64,000 bases of DNA from positions 1 to 64,000 of the forward strand of contig SNVD02015884.1 of NCBI GenBank assembly GCA_013180625.2, given 5' to 3'. Of this stretch, positions 24,625 to 36,959 are shown piece after piece. Source of the DNA: Boswellia sacra. Taxonomy: Eukaryota; Streptophyta; Magnoliopsida; Sapindales; Burseraceae. The position numbers were made by a program, and so were the translations under genes. Every line of letters begins with the position of its first letter. The first letter of the stretch is position 1. The notes under the pieces are model-generated. The model was not told the origin of the DNA. It made no database searches and saw only the letters and a program-made list of their open reading frames with translations.

Positions 24625-25574
24625 CACATTAATATAAAGTTCCTAAAATTTTCTCTAGTTTTGTTTCTTATCAAGATAAATATTAATCCTCAGCTCTCGT
24701 TATTAGCAGGCTGCTGAAGGGTAGATCCTGGCTCTGCTTACTGGTAACAATTGAAAAAATAAATAAAAAATAAACAACTTTTCAATTCATCTGGGTTCTT
24801 TCCTTTAAAACAAGTTTTAGACACTAATAATCAACTTCAGTCCAGAACTGTTACTTCTTGCCTTAGTGAAAACAACAATTATTGGCGAGGCCTGTTAAGG
24901 CCTTACATGTGAAATCTTGTAATACAACCATTAAAACTGAAAATGTGACAATTTTTATGAATTGATATTAAACTTATTTCAACAAGTGAGGATCAGAACG
25001 TTAATTCTTCGTTATTAATTACCCAACAAATATGCTTTATTTTCAACAAGATTGTCCAGGGATGCGCGGCTTGATTAAAGTCCTGAATGGATTAGTACAT
25101 TGGAATCACGTGGAGAAGAGATATTTTGTCCTCATAAGTTATTAAAAAGAATATTATCTGGCTCATCCTAATTGCAAATTATACGAGTCCTATATCAAAG
25201 TCTAATCTATAAGCAGATACAGAGAAATGGAACCTTGTCTACCTAATACTAATCACAACAGTGATTTAAAAAGAATAATAATAAATTGGATGAATTTGTG
25301 CCAAAAGATCTGGGCAGTTTGAACTGCATTTTCTATCTGTTAGGCAGATAATGGACATCTAGGGAACATGTAGCAAACTTCCGACTCAACCAATCCGCTT
25401 ATTTATTATATGCAACCGCCGAAGGATCCTAAAGAGCAACATGTTCAAAATGTGTAGTTGGTGGTGAATGTATTTGGCTATTTAGAATTATTTCATTAGA
25501 GTTTTATAAGAATATTTTATTTAGAAAGAAAAAGTTGGCACCAAAGAGTAAGGTGTAGTTGGTGGTGGGTGTAT

Positions 25575-25830
25575 TTTATTTATGTATTTTGTTGTTTACA
25601 AATTTTCATTAAAGGTTTATAAGATTATTTTATTTAGAAAAAAGAAAAGAAACATTTTGAAGATTATTTCTACTTAAACGAATAACTTTAAGTTAACTTT
25701 TCTACCCTTAAGGTGTTAAATTCAATAGGAATTAATTAACAATAGAGTTATTGATAATATTATACAAACTATTAGGGTTATATATGATAATAGGTCCTAG
25801 TTTAGGGTTATCGCTAAATTTCTATTATAA
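25575..25830 (+). repeat. Dispersed repeat R, plus copy
   Basis: Diverged inverted partner of 31095-31355. Shared anchors are TTTCATTAAAGGTTTATAA, ATTATTTCTACTTAAAC and TAGTTTAGGGTTATC (each with small differences). The P450 gene lies between the two copies. Confidence 0.5.
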
Positions 25831-27844
25831 CTTGAGATCCAAAATCTTTAAAATATGAGAGTAAATGTTACAAATTTTGAGAAGTTTTAGGGCGGCTATA
25901 GGTGTCTTAGAGCTTGGAGTCAAGATGAAAATACAATAAATTTATATATATTTTGAGTCAATGTGAACTCACATGATTATACAAATATAGTAACAAATAA
26001 TTATATGAATATAATATTATAAAAATAGATATTGCTAAGTCATTGAAGAGCCACATTGGTCTAACATTATTCATTCGTATCAATAAAATTAAATATGACT
26101 ACATCACATAAATATATATCACATATGATTATATGAATATAAATCACATAAAGATTATTAAGTTAAGCCAATCTGACTCACACGAGCCCAATATTGTTAG
26201 TTTACATGAATAAAATTACATATAATTATGTGAAAAACAATCAGTCAAGATAGAAATGTGAGTACGGAATCAAATTAGCCTCCTAATTTCACATATGCTT
26301 AAATGAATGTAACCAAAGGCGGCTAATAATGTATGATTAGTAGTGATTAACACAACCCAATTGTGCGTTAATTGTTGAACTTTTGACATGAAGGTAAAGG
26401 AACTTTGACTTTAAGATATTATTAAGGATCACATTAAGCACATGATACTGATAATATAAGATTATGTTATCGTCTTTAATTCTTCAACTTTGAGATTCTT
26501 TGGAATTGGGGGGTAAGTAGAGTGAAACTCGTAGGGATTGGAGAAGACAACTGATTCCGACACTAAGAAACTCGGTTCAGGCTTTTACCCAATTTATATG
26601 TGATTTTAGCCCATTACTTGTGGACCTAACTCAAATTTTAGAAAATGTTACTATTTGCACCCCTCATGTCAACTAAATAGTCTCATTTCTTTTTTAGCTT
26701 TAAGGGGATAAAATTGTATAAAAAATATAACCAAGAAAGTTGACATCTTTTCTCCTCGCATCCCATAAAAAATTTGTAACCTTATATTTACATATTCATA
26801 TTTCTAAAGATTTTTTTTTCATTTCATCTTCGACACCATAAAAATAACCTCATTTTTTTTAATTTATAACAGTATAAAATTATAAAACCATTGAAAATCT
26901 AAATTATTATTTGTCACTTCTATCCTTTAAGAGATATCCATGGTTGACAATAATGATTTTCAATTTTCGTTAACAACTAGAAACAAGATATTAGTTGATT
27001 GCATCACTTTTTTATAGCAAAAGCTTGAAAATCCTAAATTGGATGGCACAATTGCCAAACAGAAATATGTAGAGTTACGAGAAAATAACTTCTAAAAAAA
27101 TTAAACCTTAATTAGCAATTGCCTATGAAAACTTAAAAGTTCCATATAAGATTATGATTATTAAAGATGATTAAAGAAAGAAGAAATTGTCAAATAGAAT
27201 TTGTGAAAGAACTCAAAAGAAACCATTGTTGTGATTTGTGAGAAGAAAAAGGGTTGTGGCATTTGCACCCACTTTATTTATTTTTTTTTTACTGTTTTGT
27301 CCCTCATAAGATAAGAGATGGACACTTCGTAGGAAATATGTGGGGGCTATCTAGAATTATTGTTTTAATGGTTTATATAAAGAGTATTTCTATCCTATCC
27401 TATTTATGGTCCCATTAGATCCATTTCGCATTTAAGGAGGGATAAAATTATAAAGTTATACCTTTGATTAGCAGTGGACCCTGGCTTCTTTAAATCTATT
27501 TTAGATGCACTATTTTTCTTTTAATAATTGATATTACGCTTACAAAGTTGGTGACACAAAGTTTGTATCCTACCAGCTGAAGTGGTAATTGTATATCAAT
27601 GTCCTGTCATAAATCATACCATCCACTTTAATAAATTTTTAATTCAATAATGATAATAAGAAGAAAATCCTTTATTCAATAAGAAAATAAAAGTTAAACA
27701 TTGAAAAAAATAAAAAAAATTAATTACACTTGGTGACGAAACAAATGACAAGGCATTATCATGTCACCTACAGCATCGATTGAGCCTAACGTTATAAGTA
27801 TAACATTATTCTTTTTCTTTATTATGAAGAATATAATTTAAAAT

Positions 27845-28000
27845 AATAATGCTACACTTACAAAGTCTATATAAAATGTTCAAGTGAATAGAAAGATTAA
27901 TATGAGTTGTCTACGTAATAAATACTGATAAGTCATGTGATATTGAATGAATGATGCCACATCAAATTTATATACAAATTTTATAAGCATAGCATTACTT
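27845..28000. mobile_element. Mutator-like MITE, ~156 bp
   Basis: Flanked by exact 10-bp direct repeats AATTTAAAAT (27835-27844 and 28001-28010). The ends are imperfect inverted repeats (AATAATGCTACACTTAC at left, the inverse of GCATAGCATTACTT at right). The ends resemble those of the MITE at 42289-42477. The 9-10-bp target duplication suggests the Mutator superfamily. Confidence 0.6.
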
Positions 28001-28416
28001 AATTTAAAATGATATTTTTACCTTGTACACCTAATAATATTCCAATAATATCCTTATATTAATCAATAAGCAAAAGAAAAAGAAGTTGTGCCCAACCAAC
28101 CCCATGGGTTTGAGCCGCCTAATAATGAAACAAGAATTTCACATCATCCTATTTAGACAAACAACAATGACAAGCAACAAAATCAATTCTTCTATAGGAA
28201 GGCTCTCCATCGATTAGTTTCCATATTTCATAAACTGATAATCAATTCTGTAGTGTGTGTAGAACCGAATAATATTTGCGCCATATTTGAATCCAATGAG
28301 GTGTTGAAGAAAAGAGAATTAAAAAAAAAAAAAAAACTGATCATTTCTACCCAAATTTTGTTTCATTTTATTCATAGGACAATCTTCCTTTATTTATCTA
28401 TAGTATGGGAATTGGC

Positions 28417-29961
28417 CTAAGCTGATCTCTTCTTAATCCTAGCCATTAACCCATGTTTCAAGTAAAAGACGACACTATGATGATTGGGTGTCACAGGGTG
28501 GTCGTGGCTCTCCAGAACTTGAACATCATAGTTTTGGATGATGGTAGCCGCAATCATCTTCATCAGATTGAAAGCAACGTCCCTGCCAGGACATATCCTA
28601 GGCCCTGCATTGAATGCGAAGAACTTACTGGGCGGCTCAAACTTAATCCCAGCTCCATTATTATTCTCTGTGATCCATCTCTCTGGCTTGAACTCATGGC
28701 AGTCTTCTCCCCACACTGACCTCATTCTCCCAATTCCATGCATGCATATGAGAACGTCTGTCTTCTGGTTTATCTGATGCCCGCTTGGAAGAGTGTCAGC
28801 TTGCACAGCTCTCCTCATCTGGAAAGGGACTGGTGGGTACAGTCTTAGAGTTTCACACATAGCTGCATGAAGATAAACCAGCTTGTTCATGTCTTCCAGG
28901 TTGAATGGCAGCCCCTTTTTGTCCTCTATTTGTCGCGAATTTCTCGCTAGTTCTTCCCTGATTTTCAGTTCAATCAATGGATTCTTTGAGAGTAGCCAGA
29001 AGAGCCAAGCGAGATTCATGCTACTTGTGCCTTCAGCGGCCAAGATGAAACCTATCACATTGTCTTTCATAACTTTCCAAGGTGGTGTTGGCCCAGTCAC
29101 TTCATGTCCAGTCAAGTAACAGTCAAAAAGATTGATGAAACTCTCCTCATCTTCCCTGGTTTTCACTTCTTCTTGCTTGATTGACAAGAACTCTTCCCAG
29201 AACTTGTCTAATGTTTTAGAAGCATCTTTCAGTTTCTTCTCCTTCCCAATTCCCATCCACCTCTGCAACTTCCAAAAGCTTCTAGGCACAACATGCCGCA
29301 CAAATATTGCTTCACAGGCGTCTTCTACGGCCTTCAGGAATGGGATTTCAGGCAATCCGACAGAGAGGAACTCGGGGTTGTAGCCTGTGCTGATAGTACA
29401 AGCAAAGTCTAACGTTTGCCTGTTCAGCAAATTCTGCATGTCCACCACCATGTCAAGCTCAGCAACATGTTCAAGAACCGGGACTAGTCCCCTCTCGGTA
29501 ATCTCCGGAATGATCTTTGCCACCAATTGCTGGAACTTCTGGTGATTAAACAAGGAACGAGCAACACTTCTATGGTGCTTCCACTCATCAAAGTCAGAAT
29601 TGAAAATTCCATCGTTTCCAAAGAAATCAAATCGCTCTACAAATTCAGGCCCTTTCGGGTAGTTGAGAAAGTTTCTGGTCATTATATGGTACACATTTGC
29701 CGGGTCACACGTCAGGAATACATCCTTTCGAGGAATCCAGGCACCTCTGATTAGCAGTGAACCCTCATTTCTTTCCAGAACTTCAGCAACCTTATCATTC
29801 AGCCTGTGGAAGTTGAGAAGCAATTCTGGTAAGATTCCAACCAGTGGCAAGTTCCATGGAACAACGAATTTGTTGCTGTTTTTGAAACGGTAAAGGAAGA
29901 GAATGAAAACAATTGCCAAGATGATGCTTTGGAGGATGAAGGCTAACGATATCGTCATCAT
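28417..29961 (-). CDS. Cytochrome P450, CYP96A-type (mid-chain alkane hydroxylase-like)
   Basis: An intronless 514-aa P450. An N-terminal membrane anchor (~residues 4-24, LAFILQSIILAIVFILFLY) precedes PWNLPLVG. Further motifs are the I-helix AAEGTSS (308-314), ExxR ETLR (370-373), PERW (426-429) and the heme loop FNAGPRICPG (450-459; ligand Cys457). The GRMRSVWGED motif and overall pattern fit CYP96A, whose Arabidopsis member MAH1 hydroxylates wax alkanes in the ER; the substrate here is inferred. The I-helix lacks the usual Asp of the (A/G)xDT motif and has Glu one position earlier. An in-frame ATG at 30078 lies upstream of the TATA box, so 29961 is the better start and fits family length. 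Confidence 0.92.
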   Translation of the reverse strand: MMTISLAFILQSIILAIVFILFLYRFKNSNKFVVPWNLPLVGILPELLLNFHRLNDKVAEVLERNEGSLLIRGAWIPRKDVFLTCDPANVYHIMTRNFLNYPKGPEFVERFDFFGNDGIFNSDFDEWKHHRSVARSLFNHQKFQQLVAKIIPEITERGLVPVLEHVAELDMVVDMQNLLNRQTLDFACTISTGYNPEFLSVGLPEIPFLKAVEDACEAIFVRHVVPRSFWKLQRWMGIGKEKKLKDASKTLDKFWEEFLSIKQEEVKTREDEESFINLFDCYLTGHEVTGPTPPWKVMKDNVIGFILAAEGTSSMNLAWLFWLLSKNPLIELKIREELARNSRQIEDKKGLPFNLEDMNKLVYLHAAMCETLRLYPPVPFQMRRAVQADTLPSGHQINQKTDVLICMHGIGRMRSVWGEDCHEFKPERWITENNNGAGIKFEPPSKFFAFNAGPRICPGRDVAFNLMKMIAATIIQNYDVQVLESHDHPVTPNHHSVVFYLKHGLMARIKKRSA

Positions 29962-30060
29962 AGCCTGCAGCAACGTTAAGTTAACAAGTTTTCTAGTATG
30001 GATCTTACTTGTAACTTGGTTGTGATTTTTTAACTGGTGCAGAACTGCTAGGTCTATACC

Positions 30061-30070
30061 CTTATATATA
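30061..30070 (-). promoter_or_regulatory. TATA box of the P450 gene
   Basis: Reads TATATATAAG on the minus strand, about 100 bases before the chosen ATG at 29961. The longer in-frame start at 30078 is upstream of this box, so it would not be in a transcript that starts about 30 bases downstream of it. Confidence 0.65.
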
Positions 30071-30145
30071 CAACTCATTGCGGACTATGATACCAGTTAA
30101 GGCAAACAATAGACAATTCAGAGACATTTCATGCATGCGCTGGCG

Positions 30146-30312
30146 GGATAGCCACAGTGTATACGTGTTATGCATAGCAGAAAGCTACCTAGAATCCATG
30201 TACGTGAACGTATATCTATAAATCTTAGAAAAATTTGTAGGATAGCTACAGTGTAAAAGTTTGTCGGTCAACCTCACAAATGTGAACGTATATCTATAAA
30301 TCTTAGAAAAAT
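30146..30312. repeat. Imperfect local duplication upstream of the P450
   Basis: GGATAGC(C/T)ACAGTGTA occurs at 30146 and 30240, and GTGAACGTATATCTATAAAT at 30204 and 30282. The spacing differs (94 and 78 bases), so one unit has an indel. It lies about 80-250 bases upstream of the P450 TATA box. Confidence 0.7.
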
Positions 30313-33300
30313 TAATCAACATTATCTATGTGTCAATTAATTAATATCACGTGTTACATGCATATTATTTTGAAAACCAATCAATGACACTGATTGCGAT
30401 AAAAAAAAAAAAAAAAAAAGACATTCTTAAATATGTAGGTATAATAATATTATTAAATTGATATGCACAGGTGTGACTAGAATCTTTTATTTGGTCTAAC
30501 TGAGTTATATAGTTTTTAATAAAGTTTTTCTATAAAATATTCTAAATTGATTTGTTATACAAGCTAGGATCGAACTATGGTAGGTTTGGGAGCCTATGTT
30601 AAATTATACCTGACCAATTTGAAAAAATTAAGATATTCAAAAGATCAAATTGTTAAGTGTTGCAATGGACAGAGCCAAGAGTTCTTAAAAATTACCCTTT
30701 TAACTCTAATGTTTGAAAATTATCAACTTTACTGATAGTCAAAAGCAAACTTATTCCGTACTTCTCTTTTTCTTTTTCTTTTATCAAACAAAACTTCAAA
30801 ATTTTTCTTTTAATTTTTAGTCACTTAGTTTATGATCATCTATCTATGTTAATATTACAATTTGGTGTCTAATAAAGGATATAAGTGTCTTTTTATTGGA
30901 TTTTATAGTATTAAACATTGGCTAATCCATATATATTAAAAGCTTTGAGAGTATTTTTACATATAATAAATTGTGTTGAAATTCATTTCCAAAATCTAAT
31001 AGGGATTAATGGTTCAACAATATTTTTATTATTTAATGATTATAAACTTCAATGGCAACAACATTCCAATTTCATATCACATAAATCTGTGTTTATTAAA
31101 GTGGAAATATTACTGATAACCTTAAACTAAAGTCTAATATCACATATGACCCCGATGTTTGGTATAATATAATCATAATTATACTATTAACTAATATCTT
31201 TTAAATTTACAAAGGACAAGAAAGTAACTTACATCATTGGTTTAAGTAGAAATAACCTTAAACATGTTTTTTTTATTATAACTAAAATAATATTATAAAA
31301 CTTTAATGAAAACAATTATAGGTACATAAATAAAGTAAATCCGACATCAACTTTGCTTTTTAAACATGCTGCGTTTTGGAGTCCTTTGGCTTATGGAATA
31401 TCTAAACAAAGAAGAAAGTTTCAACAACATTTCATTATTTTAGATTGTTGATTGATATCTTACTTTAATTTAAAAATTAATTCAAACTTTTATGCAATAG
31501 CTTAAATTTTGTTTAATAGAACAATTACTAAAAATGACATATAAAAATTAAAATAAAGAAAGTTTCAATTATAAGAAATAAGAAAATTAATTAAAATAAC
31601 ATTATTTTTAACTTTCATATTTAGTTTATTTTATTTTAATTATAAAGCAGTTTCTTTGTAGTTTTCAATTTTATTTTAATTTTCAGCGCTATATCACTAT
31701 GTTTTAATCGGCTTGTTTTATTTGTATTACTTTAGTTTATCCTCTTACTTTTATATTTATCTCCTTTATTTTAATTTGACCTTTATTTTCTATTTTTATC
31801 TAGAGTTTTATGTTTTCATTTATTTAAAAGTTTATATTTATCATCTTTTAGAAAAAATGTCAAATTAAAATAAAAAAGATAGTAAAAATTTTGTCAATCT
31901 TTTCTTTAAACGCCAAGTAGTTATACAACTATTTGAATAACGGAAAAAAAAAGTATGGTTAAAGAAAATATTTGTTATTATATATATTATTTTTGTGTAA
32001 AGAGCTTGATTTAATAGAAATTTGTCAAAAGTAGGTTATAAATAATATTATGTAAAATGTTAGGGTCATCTATAACATTAGGCGTTGGTTCGGAATTATT
32101 TGTAGTATTTTTCCTTTATTATATATAATAAACATTAAAGTAAAATATTTATTATTTTTATTAAAAAATTTTAAATTTTCTTTTTGATAAAATTGCCCCC
32201 TCCTTTGTCAGTTTCCTGGCTTCGTCTATATTTAAGCCCACAAAAACACTTTCTCGATCCCCCTTTTTAAAATTTATCAAATTAAAATATATTTAAAACT
32301 AATCAAATTACTAAAATATCCCAAGATTCATGTTAGATTTGTTACCATACAAAGATTTTCTCCTATAATAGTGCTTTAGCCATTCCAGGTTAGGGTTTCT
32401 TTCATGATGTGCTCCTTTCACCTTTGGTTTTCCATTGGCTTTTCCTAATGCTATGAGATTGTGTGCATTTCATATTCAGTTCTTATATTAGGTTTTGTTG
32501 GTGGTGTGAGATTGAGTTCAAGAAGTCCAAGTTACAAAAGATCAATTAAAATAAATTTTTTTTTTTTTTGAAGATAGAATGAGATATTGAAGTTTAATAT
32601 TTTTTTAACATGGGTTCCACTGTCAAGTTTGTAACTTGAAGAGAAGGATATAAAAGCAGCTATTAATTATCATAAATTATACTTTTTGAATTGAAGATTA
32701 TTTTAAGAATAATAACACTCATCACAAATTATATCCCGAATGATGTATATTCAATTAATGATTATCACAAAAAGATTCATTTAATTAGATGCAGGGATAT
32801 TGCAACTTACGTCAAAAGCAGGGAAAGAATTAAAAGAAAAAAATTTTGAAGGCTGGAGATAGCAATCTTTGTGATTTTGATTGGCTCGCCATGTATCAAA
32901 GTCGCATTTTGGAGAATCTCTGCAAGCAAGAGCATGCACAAGAAATGAGATATACTGTTGTTCTATTCATTGCCAAGTAGAGACAACAATATCATGGGAG
33001 ATGCTTAGGATTGGAGCCTTCTTCAGCTTTGAAAAAGGTTAGAATATTACAATGAAGCAGACTATTCCCGAGTGTGTAAGACTGGTAGGTTTTAATTAGG
33101 CTATGTGAATCGTGGGGAGATGATGGAGAAAGATTGAGCGGCAAGTATGCAATGGCTTATGAGATAGACAGAAGAAAGTTTGAAACATGAAAATAATTAT
33201 AGGTTGTTCTCTTGCATAATTTGTAACATGTTGATAGAGTATTCTAAAGGTCAATATTTTTCTATTCTTACAAGTAAATAAAATAAATACCAAAAAATTT

Positions 33301-35089
33301 TTGTATACATCAACGATTACAATTGGACAAAGCAGGGAAAGAAAATAATGTAACAAATGAAAAGAAAGTAAAATTTTTACTCATTACTAAACATCCATTT
33401 GAACCAAAAAGGAGAAATTGTGTCATCTTATTTTTCGGCATCAAATATAACCTATATTATTAATTTTTTTCCTTTTGTTTGCAAGAGGATGTGTTGAAGA
33501 TGCAATGACTTATTAAGTCATCTCATGATCTATTCGATAAATGACACTTCATTTACTATATCATTTGGGACAAGATTTAGCATAACATTTTGAGAATTGT
33601 ATTATTACTCTTATTTGAAAATAGTAAATGTATCTATTCCATAATTTATAGAAGATATTTACTTGCAACTGGCCTATGAATAGAACAACACAAATTAGAA
33701 ACTTTCAACCTTTCTATGGAAATGAAAGAGATAAAGGTATTTTTAGTATATAATTTATAGCACTTTTTTTTCAAATAAATTTTATTAAAGAGGGGTTTAG
33801 AAGAGATTTAAAAGGTCTTAAATAACAACAATCAAATTCTTTAATTAAGAGTGGGGTCATTTGTAACAAAAAACTACATTGAATACCCATTTTACTTGCA
33901 CATGCATCCATTACAATAATTGAAAAGGTTTTTCTTAATACACCTCCTTAAATCCCTAATTAGAAGCCTTAATTAAAAAAAAAAAAACCTATATTTTTTC
34001 TTTTCTTTCTCTCTCTACAACACATCTTTTTTCTCTTTTGTTTCTTTCTAAAACCGCGTATCTTTCCCTTTCATTTCTCTTAGAAAACCCTTCTCTCTCA
34101 TTCAAATAACATATGGGAATCCAAAAATACAACATAGTTCTGATACATGAATTTTTTTTTTTTAAATAAATCAATCACAACCATAATAATCATTGTTATA
34201 ATGATACAAGATGAATATAAGAATATATATCAAATAAATTTTTAAAAGTAATGGAATTATCCTTAACTCACTCAATTTTGTCTTAGTCTTATAGATTCGT
34301 TGATACTTAAATTTTCATATTAAGGAATGGGTTGAGGTGTGTATTTATTCTCTCTCCTTATTAACATATTTTCTATAACCACTAATTACACATTTGTAAA
34401 AAGATGACATTAAGATAAGATAAAGAGGGAATCGTTATCTAAATAAGTGATGTCATATCAAATTTATATACCAACTTTGAAAGTATAGTATTACTCTTGT
34501 TTTGTTATGATTGTTTAAGTATTTCTAGTCTAACTACTACTAGCATGTGACTTACTGTTTTCTATTATGATTAACTTATTTAAATGGTAATAGTTAGATT
34601 ATTTTATTGGGATGTGACATTTTGACATAAGACTTTTAACACAAAATTAAACACAATTTTCTAACCATTGAAAAGCAAAATTCAATGGTTGAGATGATTG
34701 ATGAATTGACATCATCAAATGTATCTTGAAAGAAACTATTTAATTTTTTTTAAAGTCTGTCTACAATTCAAAGGCTCAATATTATTCTTAAAATGAGAAA
34801 TTAAAATTTTGAGAGAAACTGTCACATGATTTTTTTTTTTAATATAATTTTTTAGGTTAATTAGTTACTTAACATGTTAACAAAGTTAAATGTTTTAAAT
34901 TAAAATTTCATGATCCTCACAACATTCTTAATAATTAAACCAATAACATACAACCTTATCCTCACAAATAAACTCCAATACTGTTATTGGCAATTAATAT
35001 ATGGTGAGATAAGATACATGTATGTAATTTTTTATGATAAGATAAGATTTTTGCAACTGCGCTTGTTTATTCTTATCTTTTTTTGAAAT
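30313..35089. other. Intergenic, very AT-rich
   Basis: No gene is supported over 4.8 kb. Contents include the inverted repeat partner at 31095-31355, poly-A and poly-T tracts, and a short MITE-like end near 34440-34500. Open frames here are short and low in complexity. Confidence 0.5.
31095..31355 (-). repeat. Dispersed repeat R, minus copy
   Basis: Inverted, diverged copy of 25575-25830. Confidence 0.5.
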
Positions 35090-35345
35090 TTGCTACGATA
35101 CAGTTGTTATATGGGTACAGCAACTGTAAATTTTGTATAAGAATCGTAAACACATATATAAAAATTATAAACAGATGAATAAAAGTTGTATATAAAAAAG
35201 TCATAAATGAAAAACATATAAAAGTCGTAAATACATTTACTATTTTTACATGATACAATAAAGTTGTTGTATGGGTATAATAGTTGTATTGTAGTATGAT
35301 TCTTTTTTAAATTTATTATCATACAGTTGCTGTACGGGTAAAGTA
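35090..35345. repeat. Hairpin-type repeat with GTATGGGTA motif
   Basis: Contains repeated ACAGTTGTTATATGGGTACA-type and GTTGTTGTATGGGTATAA-type stretches and A-rich/T-rich inverted parts. Related to 40265-40505 and, more weakly, 8350-8510. Non-coding MITE family by appearance. Confidence 0.45.
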
Positions 35346-35381
35346 ATTATGTATTTTGTGTAAAAATTGTAAACACAATAT

Positions 35382-35889
35382 ACTAATAATAATGAACTGA
35401 CTCCAATCAAACAGTACACTAGTGCAGGAAAGACCCATTTTTGTTGGTTTCATTTTGTCTGCAAAATAGGGAAAAGATTCTCGTATGAAGATATGAGGCC
35501 AATTTTCCGTGTAAAATTATTGTAGGTACTGTTTCCTCGTTGATTAGCTTCTTTAACATGAACAAAATGCAAACCCCTTCCGCAAACATATCGTTTCAAA
35601 ACTAATCAATCAATCACAATAACTATTATGAATGAAAAAGAAAAAGATTTTATTGTGCTTGATTGATTAGTTTTGAAACGATATGTATGCGTAAGCGGTT
35701 TGTATTTTGTTTATGTTAAAGAAGCTAATCAACGAGGAAACAGTACCTACAATAATTTTACACGGAAAATTGGCCTCATATCTTCATACGCGAATCTTTT
35801 CTCTATTTTGCAGACAAATGAAACCAACAAAAATGGGTCTTTCCTGTACTAGTGTACTGTTTGATTAGAGTCAGTCCATTATTGTTAGT
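35382..35889. repeat. Long near-perfect palindrome, ~240-bp arms
   Basis: Left arm 35382-35621 and right arm 35651-35889 are inverted copies with only scattered differences, separated by about 29 bases. Matching blocks include AACAGTACACTAGTGCAGG with its inverse, TGAAGATATGAGGCCAATTT with its inverse, and TCGTTTCAAAACTAATCAAT with its inverse. A transcript through it would form a long hairpin. CACTAGTGCAGGAAAG inside each arm resembles CACTA-transposon ends. No coding sequence is seen. Confidence 0.9.
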
Positions 35890-36659
35890 GTCTTACCAGT
35901 TTTCTCCTGTTTTTCCTCAAGCTATCCTAATTGTGAAAAGCCGATGAAAATTCGGACTTAGTATATGCAAAGTAACACAATTACATAATCTGTCCATATT
36001 TTCATTTCCTTTTTTGTCCTTGGTGATGGACATTGACGGTCTAATGATAAAAATTGGTTATATCATATGAAGTATAGACTACTCCAAACACTTTCTTGTC
36101 CACCCATTTTGGGAGACCGTCTTTGATATTTTAAAGCAGATGAATAACTGGGCCCAAAATGGAGCTAGCTAGTCTCCCATTATTGATCAGAAAAAAAGCA
36201 TGTGTAAAAAGATTAGAGACATGCAAGATGAATAGACCAAAGGCGAAGAGACAGCAATGGGAAAACTGAATGAAAGCATTGAAAACATGAGAAAAAAATA
36301 AATAAATTGTGAAGTGATTGAGAAGGAGAAGACAACAATGAGAATGATAATATCTCTGTTTCTATTATTATCTATTAGAACTAGTGATGTCAGCCAACTC
36401 TGTTTCTTCTCCTTTTCCCCCTTCCAATTGCCATTTGATCATATTGTTGAAGACACAAATTTATTGAACTTGAGTTACAATCCTTGGCTGCCTTTCTGTT
36501 TATTCAGAATAGGTTTCGGAAGATGAGATTATTATCACAAACCATTGGAAAATAAGGGTTGAATGCTATAAACCTAGCTCTATTAATTGGATTGTCTTTA
36601 AGACTTCAAGTCTAATTAAGTGCAATTTCGATTTTTGTAATCTTATTATCTTTCTTGAA

Positions 36660-36870
36660 CAATTCCATTCACTACAAACTAGCCACCACAAAAGGCCTTT
36701 TGCAGTGGCTTCCGATGGTTCTTGGGCCAACGCAAGTAAAATAGATGGCAAACTACTTGCGACAGCCCACTAGGTGATTTGCAGTAGAGGCAATTTTTTT
36801 TGCATCAGAACCCTTTCGGTCCTAAAAAATCATATACTGCACCTCTTTTACGACTATTCCATAGCCGTCA
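36660..36870. mobile_element. CACTA-like transposon fragment
   Basis: Contains CACTACAAACTAGCCACC near 36670, followed by short inverted-looking motifs and a GACTATTCCATAGCCGTCAC stretch, which is the style of En/Spm (CACTA) ends in plants. No right end or transposase was found. Confidence 0.3.
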
Positions 36871-36959
36871 CAGAAGACAAAATTATCTTTAAAAAAAGAA
36901 TGAAAATCACAAATTTGCCCCAATTTTAAATTTTGTTAAAATTACCAATTTAGCCCTAA

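Larger units (their letters stand above)
21805..25378 (+). repeat. Segmental duplication E, copy 1
   Basis: Matches 38031-44880 in direct orientation. It begins near CTTGTCTCCAAGTGAA and ends after a CTGTTAGGCAGATAATGG stretch. It carries two broken SAUR genes (22971-23376 and 24125-24624). Copy 2 is larger by three insertions that are absent here, so this copy supplies the empty sites. Confidence 0.88.
24625..28416. other. Intergenic, AT-rich, repeat-bearing
   Basis: No gene is supported over 3.8 kb. It includes the end of duplication E copy 1, a locally repeated GTGTAGTTGGTGGTG stretch (25455 and 25553), a repeat shared in inverted orientation with 31095-31355, repeats of a CATATGATTATATGAATATA type near 26000-26200, and a MITE at 27845-28000. 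Confidence 0.5.

Noticed and set aside
29962..30078. Longer P450 N-terminus starting at 30078
   Set aside because: The extra 39 residues are not typical of the family, they precede the membrane anchor, and the ATG lies upstream of the TATA box.
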